Positions 12,780-25,700 of a DNA stretch of 64,000 nt are shown piece by piece (the first letter of the stretch is position 1; the number at the start of each line of letters is the position of its first letter). The notes beneath the pieces were generated by a model, which ran no database searches, had not been told where the DNA came from, and saw nothing but the letters and a program-made list of their open reading frames with translations. This stretch comes from Rhynchonema sp. JSB1_4. Lineage: Eukaryota > Nematoda > Chromadorea > Monhysterida > Xyalidae. The translations under genes and the position numbers were made by a program. The stretch lies in contig JASAMV010003979.1 in NCBI GenBank assembly GCA_030248065.1, positions 18,971-82,970 of the forward strand, given 5' to 3'.

Positions 12780-14154
12780 AACTGAAACGTCACCGCGGTC
12801 TACGTGATGTGAGCAAATCAGTTAAGGCTTTTTATGATTGGTGGCCTTGAGAACTTTATGGTAATTATCCTGGTTTAAATTTGCACTTTAGTAAACGAGC
12901 CGCACTGTCCGAACATATAGAGGAAAATTAGCGAATAGCAAACAGTTATTTGTTTCAGTCGGTCAAAAAAGGTCAACTGAATAATGTCACAACGACCTGG
13001 TACATTTCCGGTTCTGTCGTTTTTGTGTGGTCTGTAATTGGTATGCATTGCAAGCTCAAAATCAGTGTAAGTATCGCGGGTGGCAGATTTATGTATGTAT
13101 GGAACGTCGATGGTAAAAATTCTAACTAGACAACATGAAACCAAAACCAGGTCAATGCTGTTGGTCCACATTTTTTTGAATAAGCCAAACGAACTCAATT
13201 GAACGTACTGTAAGAATACCGTTGAGCTAAGACTACTGAGACCTAAACTTATATGACTTGAACGTATCGACAACGGGACATCATGTTGCTTGACGCTATT
13301 GAAACAAACAACAAACGTTGACTATCGTAGCATCAATGCGAGGGCATATTCAGATATCGAACTGACGCGTTAAGCGGTTCCCGAGCTGAGCACATGGATG
13401 CTTGTACGCGTGAGCCACATCCACTGAGGCGACACCGTAATAAACGGTTTTTTCTCAGCGGCAATGCACAAGCGTAATATATGTAATGCATGTGCGAGCA
13501 GATTCTAATGAAGCAAAAACGCATAGCCGCATATGTGTAGTATGAACAGTACATGGCTGTTTGGCGTTTGCTGGCCCGTAGATTGAAACTGTAAGAGCGT
13601 TGGCTACATTGTCTAGCCATTGTTGGGCATCAGGGGAGCACGGAGCACTGTCAGATATTTTCACATTTCTGTGGGTACCGAAGAATTTTTGCAGGCTCAG
13701 TCAGTGTCTGGAACAGTAGCGGGGCAACGCCTCTACTGCACTTGCACATGCTTAGGTTTGTCCATGGTGGGTAAGTAATGGAAAGGCTCACGGCAGTGCA
13801 CAGGAATAAACGGCTGTAATTCGAATCGATAGGCCCATATGGATGTGTACATATACCATATCCCATTGGACAACAGGGCCCGGACTCTGTTGCTCACGAT
13901 ACCAAGTGTATTAATGGTACACACACATGATCTTATACGTCAGACATTGCATGTGTAGCATAGTACATGCAGCATGTACCTTTAATCACAGACAGACAAA
14001 GTACAATGATCGGACGACCGTTCGCAACGTCAAATCAGATTTGTTTTCGAATTTGTCAAGGTAACGGATGTCAGCAACACGCGCCTTTATGCAAGCAAAA
14101 CAATACTGTGGTATAGTCCAGCAACGAACCGAACACTTTAAAGGGACAAATCTG
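12780..14154. other. Intergenic, nothing recognised
   Basis: Short ORFs occur on both strands but none shows a protein-family signature or a consistent exon chain. Confidence 0.4.
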
Positions 14155-14196
14155 AAAAAAAAAAAAAAAAAAAACCCCCCCCCCCCCCCCCCCCAC
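14155..14196. repeat. Poly(A) tract directly followed by poly(C) tract
   Basis: A run of about 18-19 A is joined directly to a run of about 22 C, in otherwise ordinary intergenic sequence. Exact lengths may be affected by sequencing error in homopolymers. Confidence 0.85.
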
Positions 14197-14674
14197 AATA
14201 CACGTAATGTCAATGAGTCAAAGCACGCCTCCATGTCAGGTGACGGTGTCCGTCCATCAGCCCATGGCAGGTGACACTGCTGGCTGGCGTATTCCCTTCC
14301 TCCACGTTGTAATGAAAGAGAAATTCAATTTCCGACAAAAATATTGTTGCGCCTACATTATCATTTTTACGAAATTTATGTTTTGGGTTTGTCCACTTGG
14401 TATAGTTGTGCCTAGATCAGGCACAAACATGACAACACTCAGTTCAATAAATCAAGGGCATTTTTTTGTTGAAAACACTGAACAAACAATTTCTTTCCTG
14501 TGGTGAACGAATACAATGTTGAAAACGTGTGAGTCTTGCTTTATCAATGTCCAAAAGCTTTTTACACACAATTAAATTTGATCGAATTATTTTTTTCGAC
14601 GCATTCTATTATTTTTCAGTCTTTTTGCAAAATTGGTCACTCGGTTTCTCTTTCATTAGATGGTAAGGTATATG

Positions 14675-14774
14675 TAAGAAGCCAGCCAGCAGCACGACCA
14701 GTGCCACGAGCTGATGGTCGGACCATTACGTCACACACATATATACTGTATGGTCGTCACGGCATTTGCTTTAA
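14675..14774 (+). repeat. Direct repeat, left copy, flanking a foldback
   Basis: About 100 bp beginning TAAGAAGCCAGCCAGC and ending at TTTGCTTTAA. A near-identical direct copy lies at 15857-15943 on the other side of the foldback; the right copy lacks a short ACACATATATACTGT-type stretch. Confidence 0.85.
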
Positions 14775-15859
14775 AGTGCCTCTACAATTGAATGGTGACC
14801 GCGTTTGTTCGCAGCCATTTTTTTGGAAAATGAAGGCAAGGTATCAGAAACCCAGATTTAGGGAATGGATTTTCAACTCGTTGCTTTGTGATGTTTCACG
14901 GAGCCCACATATTTTCACAGGAGGAGAAAAAATGAAAAAAGTTTGAGGCAAGCCGGTGCAAGACACAAGGTAATCCAATCCAAGATATTTTCAGCGTTTT
15001 ATACACAGACGTTTCTCTGTTAAACGAGATATAAAGCATTGTACGAAACGCCGTGTGTGACAAATAATAAGCGAAACACTCCAAAAAAAATCAAGCCTTT
15101 TTGAAGCACCCTTTTACTGCTGTATAATTTTAGGCATCTGTGGTAAATGAAATAAGTTGTCAATTACAAATAAAAATCCTCTAATTATCAAGTATTTTGT
15201 TTGTGCTCCCAGTTTTCAAAACCCTACACAGCTCACACAATGTTTACCACAACATGCGCAAGGCAGCCATTCCACAGCGCACATACAACGACAACACACA
15301 GCCGGCCAGGGACAACACAGCAATGTTTCAGCTGCAGCTTTGTGTGTGTGTGTGCTGTGGAATGGGTGCCTTGCGCATGTTGTGGTAAAGATTGTGTGAG
15401 CTGTGTAGGGTTTTGAAAAACGGGGAGCACAAACAAAAAACTAGATAATTAGAGGATTTTTATTTCTAATTGACAACTTATTTCATTCACCACAGATGCT
15501 TAAAATTATGCTAGAGTAAAAGGGTGCTTTAAAAAGGCTTGATTTTTTGGAGTGTTTCGTTTATTATTTATCACACATGGCGTTTCGCGCAATGCTTTAT
15601 ATCTCGTTTAACAGGAAAACGTCTGAGTATAAGACGCTGAAAATATCTTCTAGTGGATTACCTTGTGTTTCGCACAGGCCTGCCTCAAACTTTTTTTATT
15701 TTTCCCCTCCTGTAAAAATGTGTGGGCTCCCTGAAACATCACAAAGTAACAACTTGAAAATCTACTTCCTAAATCTGGGTTTCTGATACCTAGTCTTCAT
15801 TTTCTGAAAAAATGACTGCAAACAAACGCGGTCAACGATCAATTGTAGAGTCACTTTAA
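14772..15859. mobile_element. 1.1-kb foldback element
   Basis: Two arms of about 500 bp are inverted copies around a centre near 15.31 kb. The outer ends are TTAAAGTGCCTCTACAATTG and CAATTGTAGAGTCACTTTAA. Matching inner blocks include the stretch with GTTTTCAAAACCCTACACAG at about 15.21 kb and its complement at about 15.40 kb. No transposase-like ORF is visible. Confidence 0.88.
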
Positions 15860-15943
15860 GAAGCCAGCCAGCAGCACGATCAGTGCCACGAGCTGATGGT
15901 CGGACCATTACGTCACATATGGTCGTCACGTCATTTGCTTTAA
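15857..15943 (+). repeat. Direct repeat, right copy, flanking a foldback
   Basis: The same sequence and orientation as 14675-14774, immediately outside the right end of the foldback. Confidence 0.85.
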
Positions 15944-17050
15944 GTATGCACGATTTGAGGCCTAGGTACCATACTGATTGAAAGCAACGCTCATCCGCTA
16001 AACAATCCAGGCAGAAGAACAACGCTATAAATGACCTGTCGCTTACGTCATTTTGCGAAGCAGACTCAAAAAGATGCTCAACATAAGCTTCAGTTTTCGA
16101 CATACAGATACATACAGTATGTACATACATTATGGATCATGCACGAGAAGAGTGAAGCACACTGATGGCATACATATGTAGGACGACGCTGGCTTCCTTG
16201 TGCTTCCGCTTAACGTTCAGGGTGCACGCTACCCACTCTATGAATACAACATCTTGTATTAAAAACGTTTTTCTGTCACACAATGGTTCAACGTTATCCT
16301 ATCACATTATTAAACTGAGGGTCACAAGCAGGAAGCTTGTTGCAAGTTGATGAATAACACGTAATGCGTTGACGTGCATGCAGCTCAAACATGCACAGGA
16401 TAGACACACGCACATGAGTAGATCCTGTAAATGGCATGTCACTGCACAAGAGCAAGCAACCACAATTTCAGTCTGATCGATCCCAATCGAACAGGAAAAA
16501 ACACACGTCGTGGCCACGCTTGTTTCTTGTTTATGAGCGAAACGAAAACGGCACAGACACGATTTACATACATGCACCGGCACGGAGGGGCACAGATCTG
16601 AGCAAAAAAATCAAAAAAGTGCAGCATCGCCGCTTGACGCAGCTGTCGCCGACAGACATGCTAGAATGTATGCCATGCTGGATCACTGCACAGTCCACTC
16701 TCTCCACAGTGAGCTCAATAATACCATCTGCTTTCTTGATGACATTTTGCTGAGAACCTGCCTTCATCAATGCTGTTGCCATAGGGCAACAACCTAAATA
16801 GTCCATGATCGAAAATACCCCTGATGGCTATAAAGTGGAATGATTTTTCGTGTGACTCCGCTCCCGAAGTGAACTGCACACCAAAATCATAGAAAGAACA
16901 GAAAAAAGTGGTACATGATCTCTGTCGCGTGAAGCAAATACAGAAAGTTATCTTTTGACACGATGACGGAAACAGAAGAAAGAATATCTCAAATCACTAT
17001 TGTCACTGTCTGTGACCATTACTGTTTCAATGTTACTGAGTAGTTCATGA

Positions 17051-17084
17051 TACTTTACGGCGTTTGGCAAAACGCCGTAAAGTA
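17051..17084. repeat. Perfect 15-bp inverted repeat
   Basis: TACTTTACGGCGTTT, a 4-nt loop, then its exact complement. It may be the relic of a tiny palindromic element. Confidence 0.8.
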
Positions 17085-18817
17085 ACATCCACCACTCAGC
17101 AACAGAGGAAAGAATCTCACCGCTAAAGACCAACTGCATCATAACCGATGAATAGAGATCCGGATTTTGTGTAATGAAGCTTATGAGCGCCAGACCATCT
17201 GTGCAAATAAGGACGGCATCAATAGAACAAATCAGGTCTATTTCAGATTAAAAAAACGTTGCGCTCAACTAGGCGATGCACATGCAAAGACGTTGTTCAG
17301 GTATATAAACAAACTGCTCGGGACCAAAGCTATGCAAGCTTATGGTCAAATTCTGTTCTTTTGTATTCTCAGTTCCGGAATACTTCACCGGGGAACTCCC
17401 CGGACGCGTGAGACCCAGCGGTGAACCGTTGAGCTGAAGGCTGCATCGGATGCGTGGGTATTCGATGGAAATGTTGTTGACAAGGACACACCGAGATGAA
17501 AGGATAATTGGATAAAGCAGGGTATGTAAATATATTTGGTCACAATAACGCTGATAAGATTAAGAAAGGGCACGAGCGTGAAAAATATGTCTTCACTTGT
17601 GCGAACAAAAGTTCTCTGTTTTTCAATAGCGCAAGAAACAAAAGGCATTGCCAATAGGCTGTTGACACTCAGAATATAGCCACCATTATGATCTAAACAG
17701 TAATTATAGCCAAGCAGCCAAGAAATCCCCGCATAAACCAGGAAATCCCCATTAGAGTTTGTCCGGAATGATAGCTTTCGCATACGCAAGAACAATATTG
17801 CGAAAGCCAAATATCAGCCTCAGCCATGCTGGTTGCCAAGAAATGTGGCATGAACCGTAAATGGGCAGCTGTTGAAGCCTTTGTTGTTCTGAATAAGCAA
17901 CGCACTGCTCAGTAAAGAACACAGCAAATCCACTTGCTCACATGACCGCTGCACGTATCCACGCGACTGAGCCATCTTTCATACGTGACTTGATGCATGT
18001 CGAAGCTGGGTTCAGGGAACAGTCAGCAGCCCATGAAAAAACGAAAAACCACACACGGAAAGGCTACACATAATATACCCATGCCCATGTATAGGTTACG
18101 TAGGCACAGGCATGAGCTGTACAATGCAATGCATAGTTTTCCTATTTTTTTGTGGCACACCACACAAAAATGGAAATAAGAAGGGTGGTTTCGAGGAGTT
18201 TTCCATTGCATTTCGAATGCAACGCAGTGTGCGCCGTTTTCAGTGGATATTAAATTAAAATTCAACAAGTAAAAATCAGCGTGGAAGCCCGTGTGGAAAT
18301 ACCGTAAATCAATTTACGTGACAAACCAAATGACGAACGAGCGACAGCAACGGTGCGTGGTATACGGCAGCTGCTGCGTGGTGATAGCAGATAACGGACA
18401 TTGAACACGCAATGACTTGTTGTCGATGGATTGGTTTACGTGTGTATACAATGGGCAGGCATAGAGGAAAACTTTGGGGTAGAGAAGAAGCAAGCACACA
18501 ACTCCACGGCGTTTTTGCGCAACCAAAACATAGACGTTGCTGGGCTCGAGAAAAAAGGCATATAATATGCACCATGTAAAATTGGAACACATCGCTTTAC
18601 GGAGGGGGCAGTTTCATGTGGCTGTATGCGATGGAAAATGGCTGAAAAACGAATGCAGTGAAGCACTACTATATCTACATACCACCTATCGCACATACAC
18701 AGCAGCACACTTCGGTCTGCTAACACCGCTAATTGCTTGCCATTAATTCTTGAATAAAAACGCGATCCGAAAATAGGACGCATGACCCAAGTCGGGAGTC
18801 TGAAGCGGTGAGAGCTT

Positions 18818-18840
18818 GCTATACGTGCCGCACGTATAGC
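18818..18840. repeat. Perfect 10-bp inverted repeat
   Basis: GCTATACGTG, a 3-nt loop, then CACGTATAGC. Its function is unknown. Confidence 0.75.
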
Positions 18841-21800
18841 AGAGACATAGCCGACGGCAGTGGAGTCAGACGTGCTGGCGTGTGTGGATGTGGGTACATG
18901 CGCATTGTGCGTGTTGTTTAATGAGACCAGAGAACTCTTGTGCAAAGCTGCGGCGTCCGCCTGTGAAAGCAGTTAAAAGTGTCCGCCGCTTTATCCGGCC
19001 GGACAAAGGACTTTGCAACAGATATGTACTATATGTAGTGTAGTCCGGCCTAATGCGCGCCGCCAGAGTGAAGCGAAGCCAGCCAGCCGCGATACATGAA
19101 TCGCCAGATGAGCACGCTCGCATTCGCGTCCACATACAGTATGTGACCGAGAGCAAACATTGTGTGGCAAGTGCATATTGAAACACAAGCTCCAAGCTGG
19201 CGGTGCAACTCTGGCACATGCACTACTTGAACACATGTGCGCGCCAGAGTATGGAAATGCCAATCGATAAGGCACATGGACTTATGCGTGTGTGCGGGGT
19301 ACGCCTTTGGCACTGGGTGCGTATTGTGCATAGACCAGGGTATATGCGACGACTGGCTTGCTGGCTACTGTCGTTGAGACGCATAGCCTTAAATGGGATG
19401 GAACCTCGCTGGAATTACGAGTATGGTGCACCTTTGTCAGCCGAGATAAACACGTGAATGGCGGGTGACATAGGGTGAAAATTAGAAATTAATGTTTTGG
19501 TTGGGGTGCTTCTTGCTGTTTTGGTGAACTTTCCTTGCGACCAGACATGGCCAAGTTTAGCTATAGATGCTGCGGATTCTTGTCCACAAGCAACAGTAAC
19601 CCAGTAATGTCACACGGTCACGGAGGTTGTTGGATGCATGGGAGCGTGTCCAGGTGCGATCGGGACTCTCGTCAAAACTGCGCGCACAGCGAGCACGTAG
19701 ACGCTTTTTTGATGAAAATATTCCTGCTCCATTATTTATGGCGCGGTATCTGGTGGTCCGACCGACGCTCGCACGCACGCAACCGCCAACGAAATGGCGT
19801 GCACTGGGGTGTGAACCCACACGCTGATACTTGATAATGCCGCCAGCCTGTATGAGTGATGCATTTGACAGCATCTTCGTTCAAAAACCACATTCCGTGC
19901 GTTCGCGTCAGTCGACAAGACAAGGTTCATAGAGCTCGAACTCTGAGCAACCCCGGTTGCCTCATTGAGTCGTTGTGCTGTGACCGCACAGCTGGTCTTC
20001 TCAACTGGTTTTGAAGGAAAAGGGGTTCATATATGGGGAAACAGATCCTCTGGCGAATGAGGTCCTGTGGGGATGTAAAAAGCAACTTAGCACGTCAATT
20101 TGTGGCACCATATGAATAAAGTTATTAGCTTATTAGTGCAACTTCTAAGCTTAATTGGCAGCTGAGCAGCAAATTTCAGTCGAGCTCTATATCCCTATTA
20201 TTGGGTTTGAGGCTTCTTTTTCGGAATGGGCTGTGCTTAGGCAACGAACCTAACACCTGTGCGCACAAAACAAGACCACTTCGTTATTTTACATGGAACT
20301 TTTGTTTTCCTTTTCCACTGACCTGAGGCTGGGACAGGTTCATGAGTCCGACTAACTCCCGTTGTTGTAAACTCCAGCAACAAACTTAAACTTGTGCTGT
20401 TTTGTGGGGACATCGTTCCTCAGCCCCGGGACCTCTTTCTGCCATGTTGTTATTATCTGCTGGTTTTCCGACTCCATCGAGCGGGACTGTCAATGACAAG
20501 CATGGTCGGCATGCTGTTGATTAATTTATTTTCGTGAGATTTCACAATTAAGCAGTGAACCGAACTGTACCGGCGCACACGTGTACACGCTTGGTAAGGC
20601 AACTGTGTTAGGTCTTTCAACGATTTTTTGTTCCGCTTTAATCCTGGCAGATTGCCTGGCAGGTAAGAAAGATAAAGAATATTTGCACTTGACCGACAGA
20701 ATGTTGTTCCTCAGAGCCACAGTTTTCTGCGGAACCGTGTTTTTCATAAGATCGTCGCTGTCAGCGTGCTCGAGTGAGTCCTTTGTATATTTTTCACAGT
20801 AAGACAGCATCTAGTAGATTACAGTGGTGTTCGTCAGTTTCACTGAGCTCAACCACATTCAATCAAAGCAGAAAGTAACAGGATTTTGAATGAAATTCAG
20901 AAAAATGTACGTCAACCATGACGGTGGTTTGTTGAAGAATGTTGATCGACTCCTGTGCGAAAACCCAAAAAATAACAAATGTTCGAAGTTCTGTTCGTTT
21001 TCCCAGATTTTTACGAAAAAGCAATGATCATTAGTTTTATTTATCGCTCGTCCACCGATTATGTTCATCTTTTAACAGTGGTGCTGATGCATGATAATAG
21101 AAAGCAATATGTCAATATCCTGACTAACGGTTTGTGAACACGCATGTTTGTCGCCATATTCTTCCCACGAACACGCACCATATTGCACGTGTAATAACGT
21201 TTTGGGAGGGCAAATCTGTTTCTGTTCCTGCGTCGTGTATGGTTAAGATCAACGTGTTAAGTGTTTTTACGCTCATAACCGGCTGAAAATCACATGTCGG
21301 TTAAATCGCCGGCAGATAATTTTTCCGCATTATCAAATACTATTTCTTAGTGCGAACATTACAAACAGTGGAACTGCTTTTGAAACACATCCTAAATTGA
21401 AAGCCCGGGTGTCAGCGTTTTTATGCCTCACTACTACTACGAATGTACGTCGGAGTGATTCGAATAATGTACTGAACGAATACTTAGTGATTCTGCTGTT
21501 TTTTCAGCCGGATCAGTGAATTGATATCCGTGCGCGATGCGTAAAGTTAAATAGTGAACTTCATATCATGACACACATTATACGCTTGAATGCACTCCGA
21601 ATTGATTCAAATACAACGCCACACTTGTGTTCCGCAAATATCCCCAAATGAAATCACATCAATTTATTCCGCATGTACAGAAACAGTTTATTTGCAACGC
21701 CATGGTTATTGTGCCAGTAAGTGTTCTAACTCAACAGCGATGCCTATACACTGTAATTATTGACTTTACAGCAAAGAGTTTTTTAACCAGTTAATTCCGC

Positions 21801-22772
21801 ACATGAGTAACTGTTTACCACCGGAAAAAGCGACTGACTAATCTTAACATGACAGTCACAACACAATTACACTGTATTGCAGTTGGCAGTTGATTAGGAA
21901 GTCAACAAAGCTGCTGTTGCAATACAGCCCTGCGTCAGCCGTGTCCACACGTGTGCGTGTTGTGGAGCACGTGCGCAATGCGCACCAGGAGATAGTTCAC
22001 GCAATTGAGTCCAAAGAACGCTGATGAAAAAACCCTCACGGTCCAAAAACATGGTGATAAAATGAGACACAATGTAGTAGACAAGAAGTCATGTGCAGGG
22101 GGAACAGGAATCCCAACAAACGGCATGCTGTATTGCGAGTTTTGTGTCGCTGCTTGCCCAAATGCTGACGTAACGTAACCACCGCCGTTAAGACACACCA
22201 ATTGTATGATCCCAAATCCATGCATACACAATCGAATAATCTGCTCTGTCACCAACTGCATTAGGGCGTGAGTTTTTACAATAACCGTTTCAATTAACAG
22301 CACGTGCGTGCATCCAAGTTCCGCATGTATATGTGGTCAAAGTACGGTCGATGGAATGCTCTTTGTAAAGAAACACACGATAAAAAAGCCTAACTGATTG
22401 ATAAACATCACCGTGTCCACGACCTCGTGCGAATTTCTGTTGTTCCAATTGAATACGGCCGAAAGTTTTGCCCAGATTTACCGTGTTTTCCCATGAATCG
22501 AAATTGACAAATTCTTTACGTCAACTGAACCCCGGGCTCCGTTACACGCCACAGTTGTTGTTGCTCTATTGGTTTATGCCAAATTCATGCATATAAATGT
22601 AATGACGGTAAATGCATGACCATTATGCATAAAAAAGCTGTTTTAGAGAAATGAAACGATGATTTCCTTTTCCTGATAGATTAAGGATTTTGGAGTAGTA
22701 AGTACGATCAATCGTAATATTGTCATATTAACTGTTATTGTCAATTCACAAGGGAAAGCCGCGCAGTTCAAA

Positions 22773-25700
22773 ATGCAGCGAAACAATCCGCTGCAAATCG
22801 TAATTGTCATCTTGGCTTTAATTACGAATTGCAGTCACGCGCAAGTGCCTGCCTTTGGTCCACCGAGTGCAAAGAATGGTCTTGTCCAGGTGAGTCAGGT
22901 AGCGCATAACGAGTTTAATTCGTGCTTTCACAGCTTTGTTCACCCACACTGACACATGAAACCTAATTTTTATTAGGTTTCACCGACTTTCATTCGCAAG
23001 TTTTATTTGTTTATGCTTTGATACATGATTTTCAGGTGCTACCGCATGCCACCTTGGGAGGCAACGCAGCCCTACTACAAGTTCCGCTGGATTCTACAGG
23101 TCGTAAAGCAAACGACCAGCTGAGCGCAATGACACTTAAGGAGCTGCGTGACATCCTGGCCGACCTAGACCCGGCGGGCTTGCATGATTTGGGCGATTTG
23201 CCAGAATTCCAAGTGCTGGATTCTCCGCCACCGTCGACACGAAACATTCCGGAACTCGCGGTTGTCAGAGAGGAGCAGCCCAACATCAAACCAATTTTCA
23301 TTGAGTTCGTAAGGCCACCGGCGAGACGACCGGATAACCCAGGTTCGACAATTACGAATGAATAAAACTTGTTTATCGTCAAGTAAAATGTTCTGAAAAT
23401 TGGTACGATATGGGGAATGGTCTGAGTGCAACTTGCGTGCCTTATGTGCCTTCAGGTTTCGCGTTCCCACCATCCTTCACGCACAAACGACAACCAGTGC
23501 CCAGGAGCTTTGGAAGACCTCCTCACATGCCGCTTCAAGTTTCACCCCCGTCTAGTTCCTATGGTGCACCAGTAGTTAGCCCACCTTCTTCTTATGGAGC
23601 ACAGCCACAACCGCCGACTTCATCGAATTATCAACCAGCTCCCAGTTATCAACCGGCGCCGCAACCAAGTTACCCGAGTCCGACACCTTCATACCAACCA
23701 CCACCGCAGCCCAGTTATCAGCCGGCTCCACAGCCCAGTTACGCAAAACCCACCCCTGCTCCATACCAGCCACCACCGCAACCAAGCTACCAGCCTGCAC
23801 CGGCGCCACAACCAGCGTATCCAAAGCCATCTCCATCGATATCCTATCAACCCGCCCCTAAACCAACCTACCAACCACCTCCCCCCGCACCTGCATATTC
23901 TGCTGCTCCACCAGCACCCAGCTACCCAAAGCCTGCACCAACTCCAGCTTATCCTGCCCCACCGCCAGCCCCAAGCTATCAACCACCGCCACAACCAAGT
24001 TATGCCAAGCCAACTCCGGCGCCATATGTTCCAGCGGCACCGCCCGCTCCGAGTTATCAACAACAACCCCAGCCAAGCTATTCTGCTCCCTCTCCAGTCC
24101 CGAGCTATCCAAAGCCGACTCCAGCGCCTTACAAGCCCCCGCCGCCACCAGCTCCTGCGTACCCAGTTCCTCCTCCAGCACCGACGTATCAAAGGCCAGC
24201 ACTTGCACCTTCTTATCAACAACCGCCAGCAACCCCCAGCTATCAACCGCCACCTCAACCCAGCTATCCAAAACCAACCCCAGCACCCTACAAGCCTCCA
24301 CCGCCACCGGCTCCTGCATACCCAGCTCCTCCTCCAGCACCGACCTATCAAAGGCCAACACCAGCACCTTCCTATCAGCGACCGCCAGCAACCCCCAGCT
24401 ATCAACCGCCACCTCAACCCAGCTATCCAAAACCAACCCCAGCACCTTATCAGCCTCCTCCGCAGCCTCCAGCACCTGCGTACCCAGCCCCAAAACCAAC
24501 TCCCGCACCGTACGCGCCCCCGCCCGCCACGCCAAGTTACCAACCAGCGCCCCAACCAAGTTATCAACAACCTGCGCCAGCGCCAGCCTATCCGGCTCCT
24601 CCCCCACAGCCGAGTTACCCAAAGCCGGCACCAATGACACAGCCCAGCTATTCGAAACCGGCGCCATCTTATTCCGTACCAGCCCCACAACCAACCTATC
24701 CACGACCTACTCCAGCCACTTCATACCAGCCGCAGCCAGCAAAACCTGCTCCCGCACCAGTTTACCCTGCGCCACCACCACAAGCAAGTTACAGCAAACC
24801 AGCACCAGCACCGGTGTATCAACCCGCACTTACCACACCCAGCTACCAGCCGGCTCCACGCCCTCAGCCAAGTTATGCACAACCGGCACCACCGGCACCG
24901 ACGTACCAGCCTGCTCCTGCCCCTCAGCCCACGTATTCAAACCCAACACCAGCTCCCTCCTATCAGCTGCCTCCAGCTCCAACGCCAAGTTATCCAAAAC
25001 CTTCACCGGCACCAGCTTATCAACAACCAGCAACAACTCCCAGCTATCAGGCGCCAACATCACCACCAACGCCTCAGCCTTACCAGCCTCCGACAACACC
25101 AACCTATCAGCCAGCGCCAGCTCAGGCACCGACGTATCAGCCTGCCCCTTCTCCTCAACCAACATATCCGAAGCCAACACCAGCCCCTTCGTATCAGTTG
25201 CCACCAGCTCCTGCGCCTAGTTATCCTAAACCTTCACCGGCACCCGTTTATCAGCCACCGGCAACAACTCCCAGCTATCAACCACCACCATCGCCCCCGC
25301 CTTACCAGCCACCAGCACCAAGCTATCAGCCGGCTCCGCCTCCGACCCCCTCTTACCAGCCTGCCCCTGCTCCTCAGCCAACGTATCCGAACCCAACACC
25401 AGCTCCCTCGTATCAGCTGCCACCTGCTCCAACACCGGCACCGGTTTATCAGCCACCGGCACCAACACCTAGCTATCAGCCACCAGCACCATCTCCACCC
25501 TCACCTGCTCCCTATCAGCCGCCAGCGCCGACAACGACACCAAGCTATCAACCGGCACCGCCTCCGGCACCGACGTATCAGCCTGCCCCTGCTCCTCAGC
25601 CAACATATGCCAAACCAACACCAGCTCCCTCGTATCAACTGCCACCGGCTCCAACACCGGCACCGGTTTATCAGCCACCGGTACCAACACCTAGCTATCA

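Larger units (their letters stand above)
15944..22772. other. 6.8-kb intergenic stretch, no gene supported
   Basis: All ORFs are short, overlap on both strands and lack family signatures or linked splice phases. Two perfect short hairpins (17051-17084, 18818-18840) are the only clear structures. Part of this may be regulatory sequence for the gene starting at 22773. Confidence 0.45.

Noticed and set aside
18436..18945. 169-aa minus ORF
   Set aside because: Biased His/Ser/Arg composition, no family signature, overlapping ORFs on both strands and no splice-linked neighbours.
19780..19850. T-loop-like stretch GTGTGGGTTCACAC on the minus strand
   Set aside because: A GTG/CAC stem is present but no A-box or cloverleaf can be drawn.
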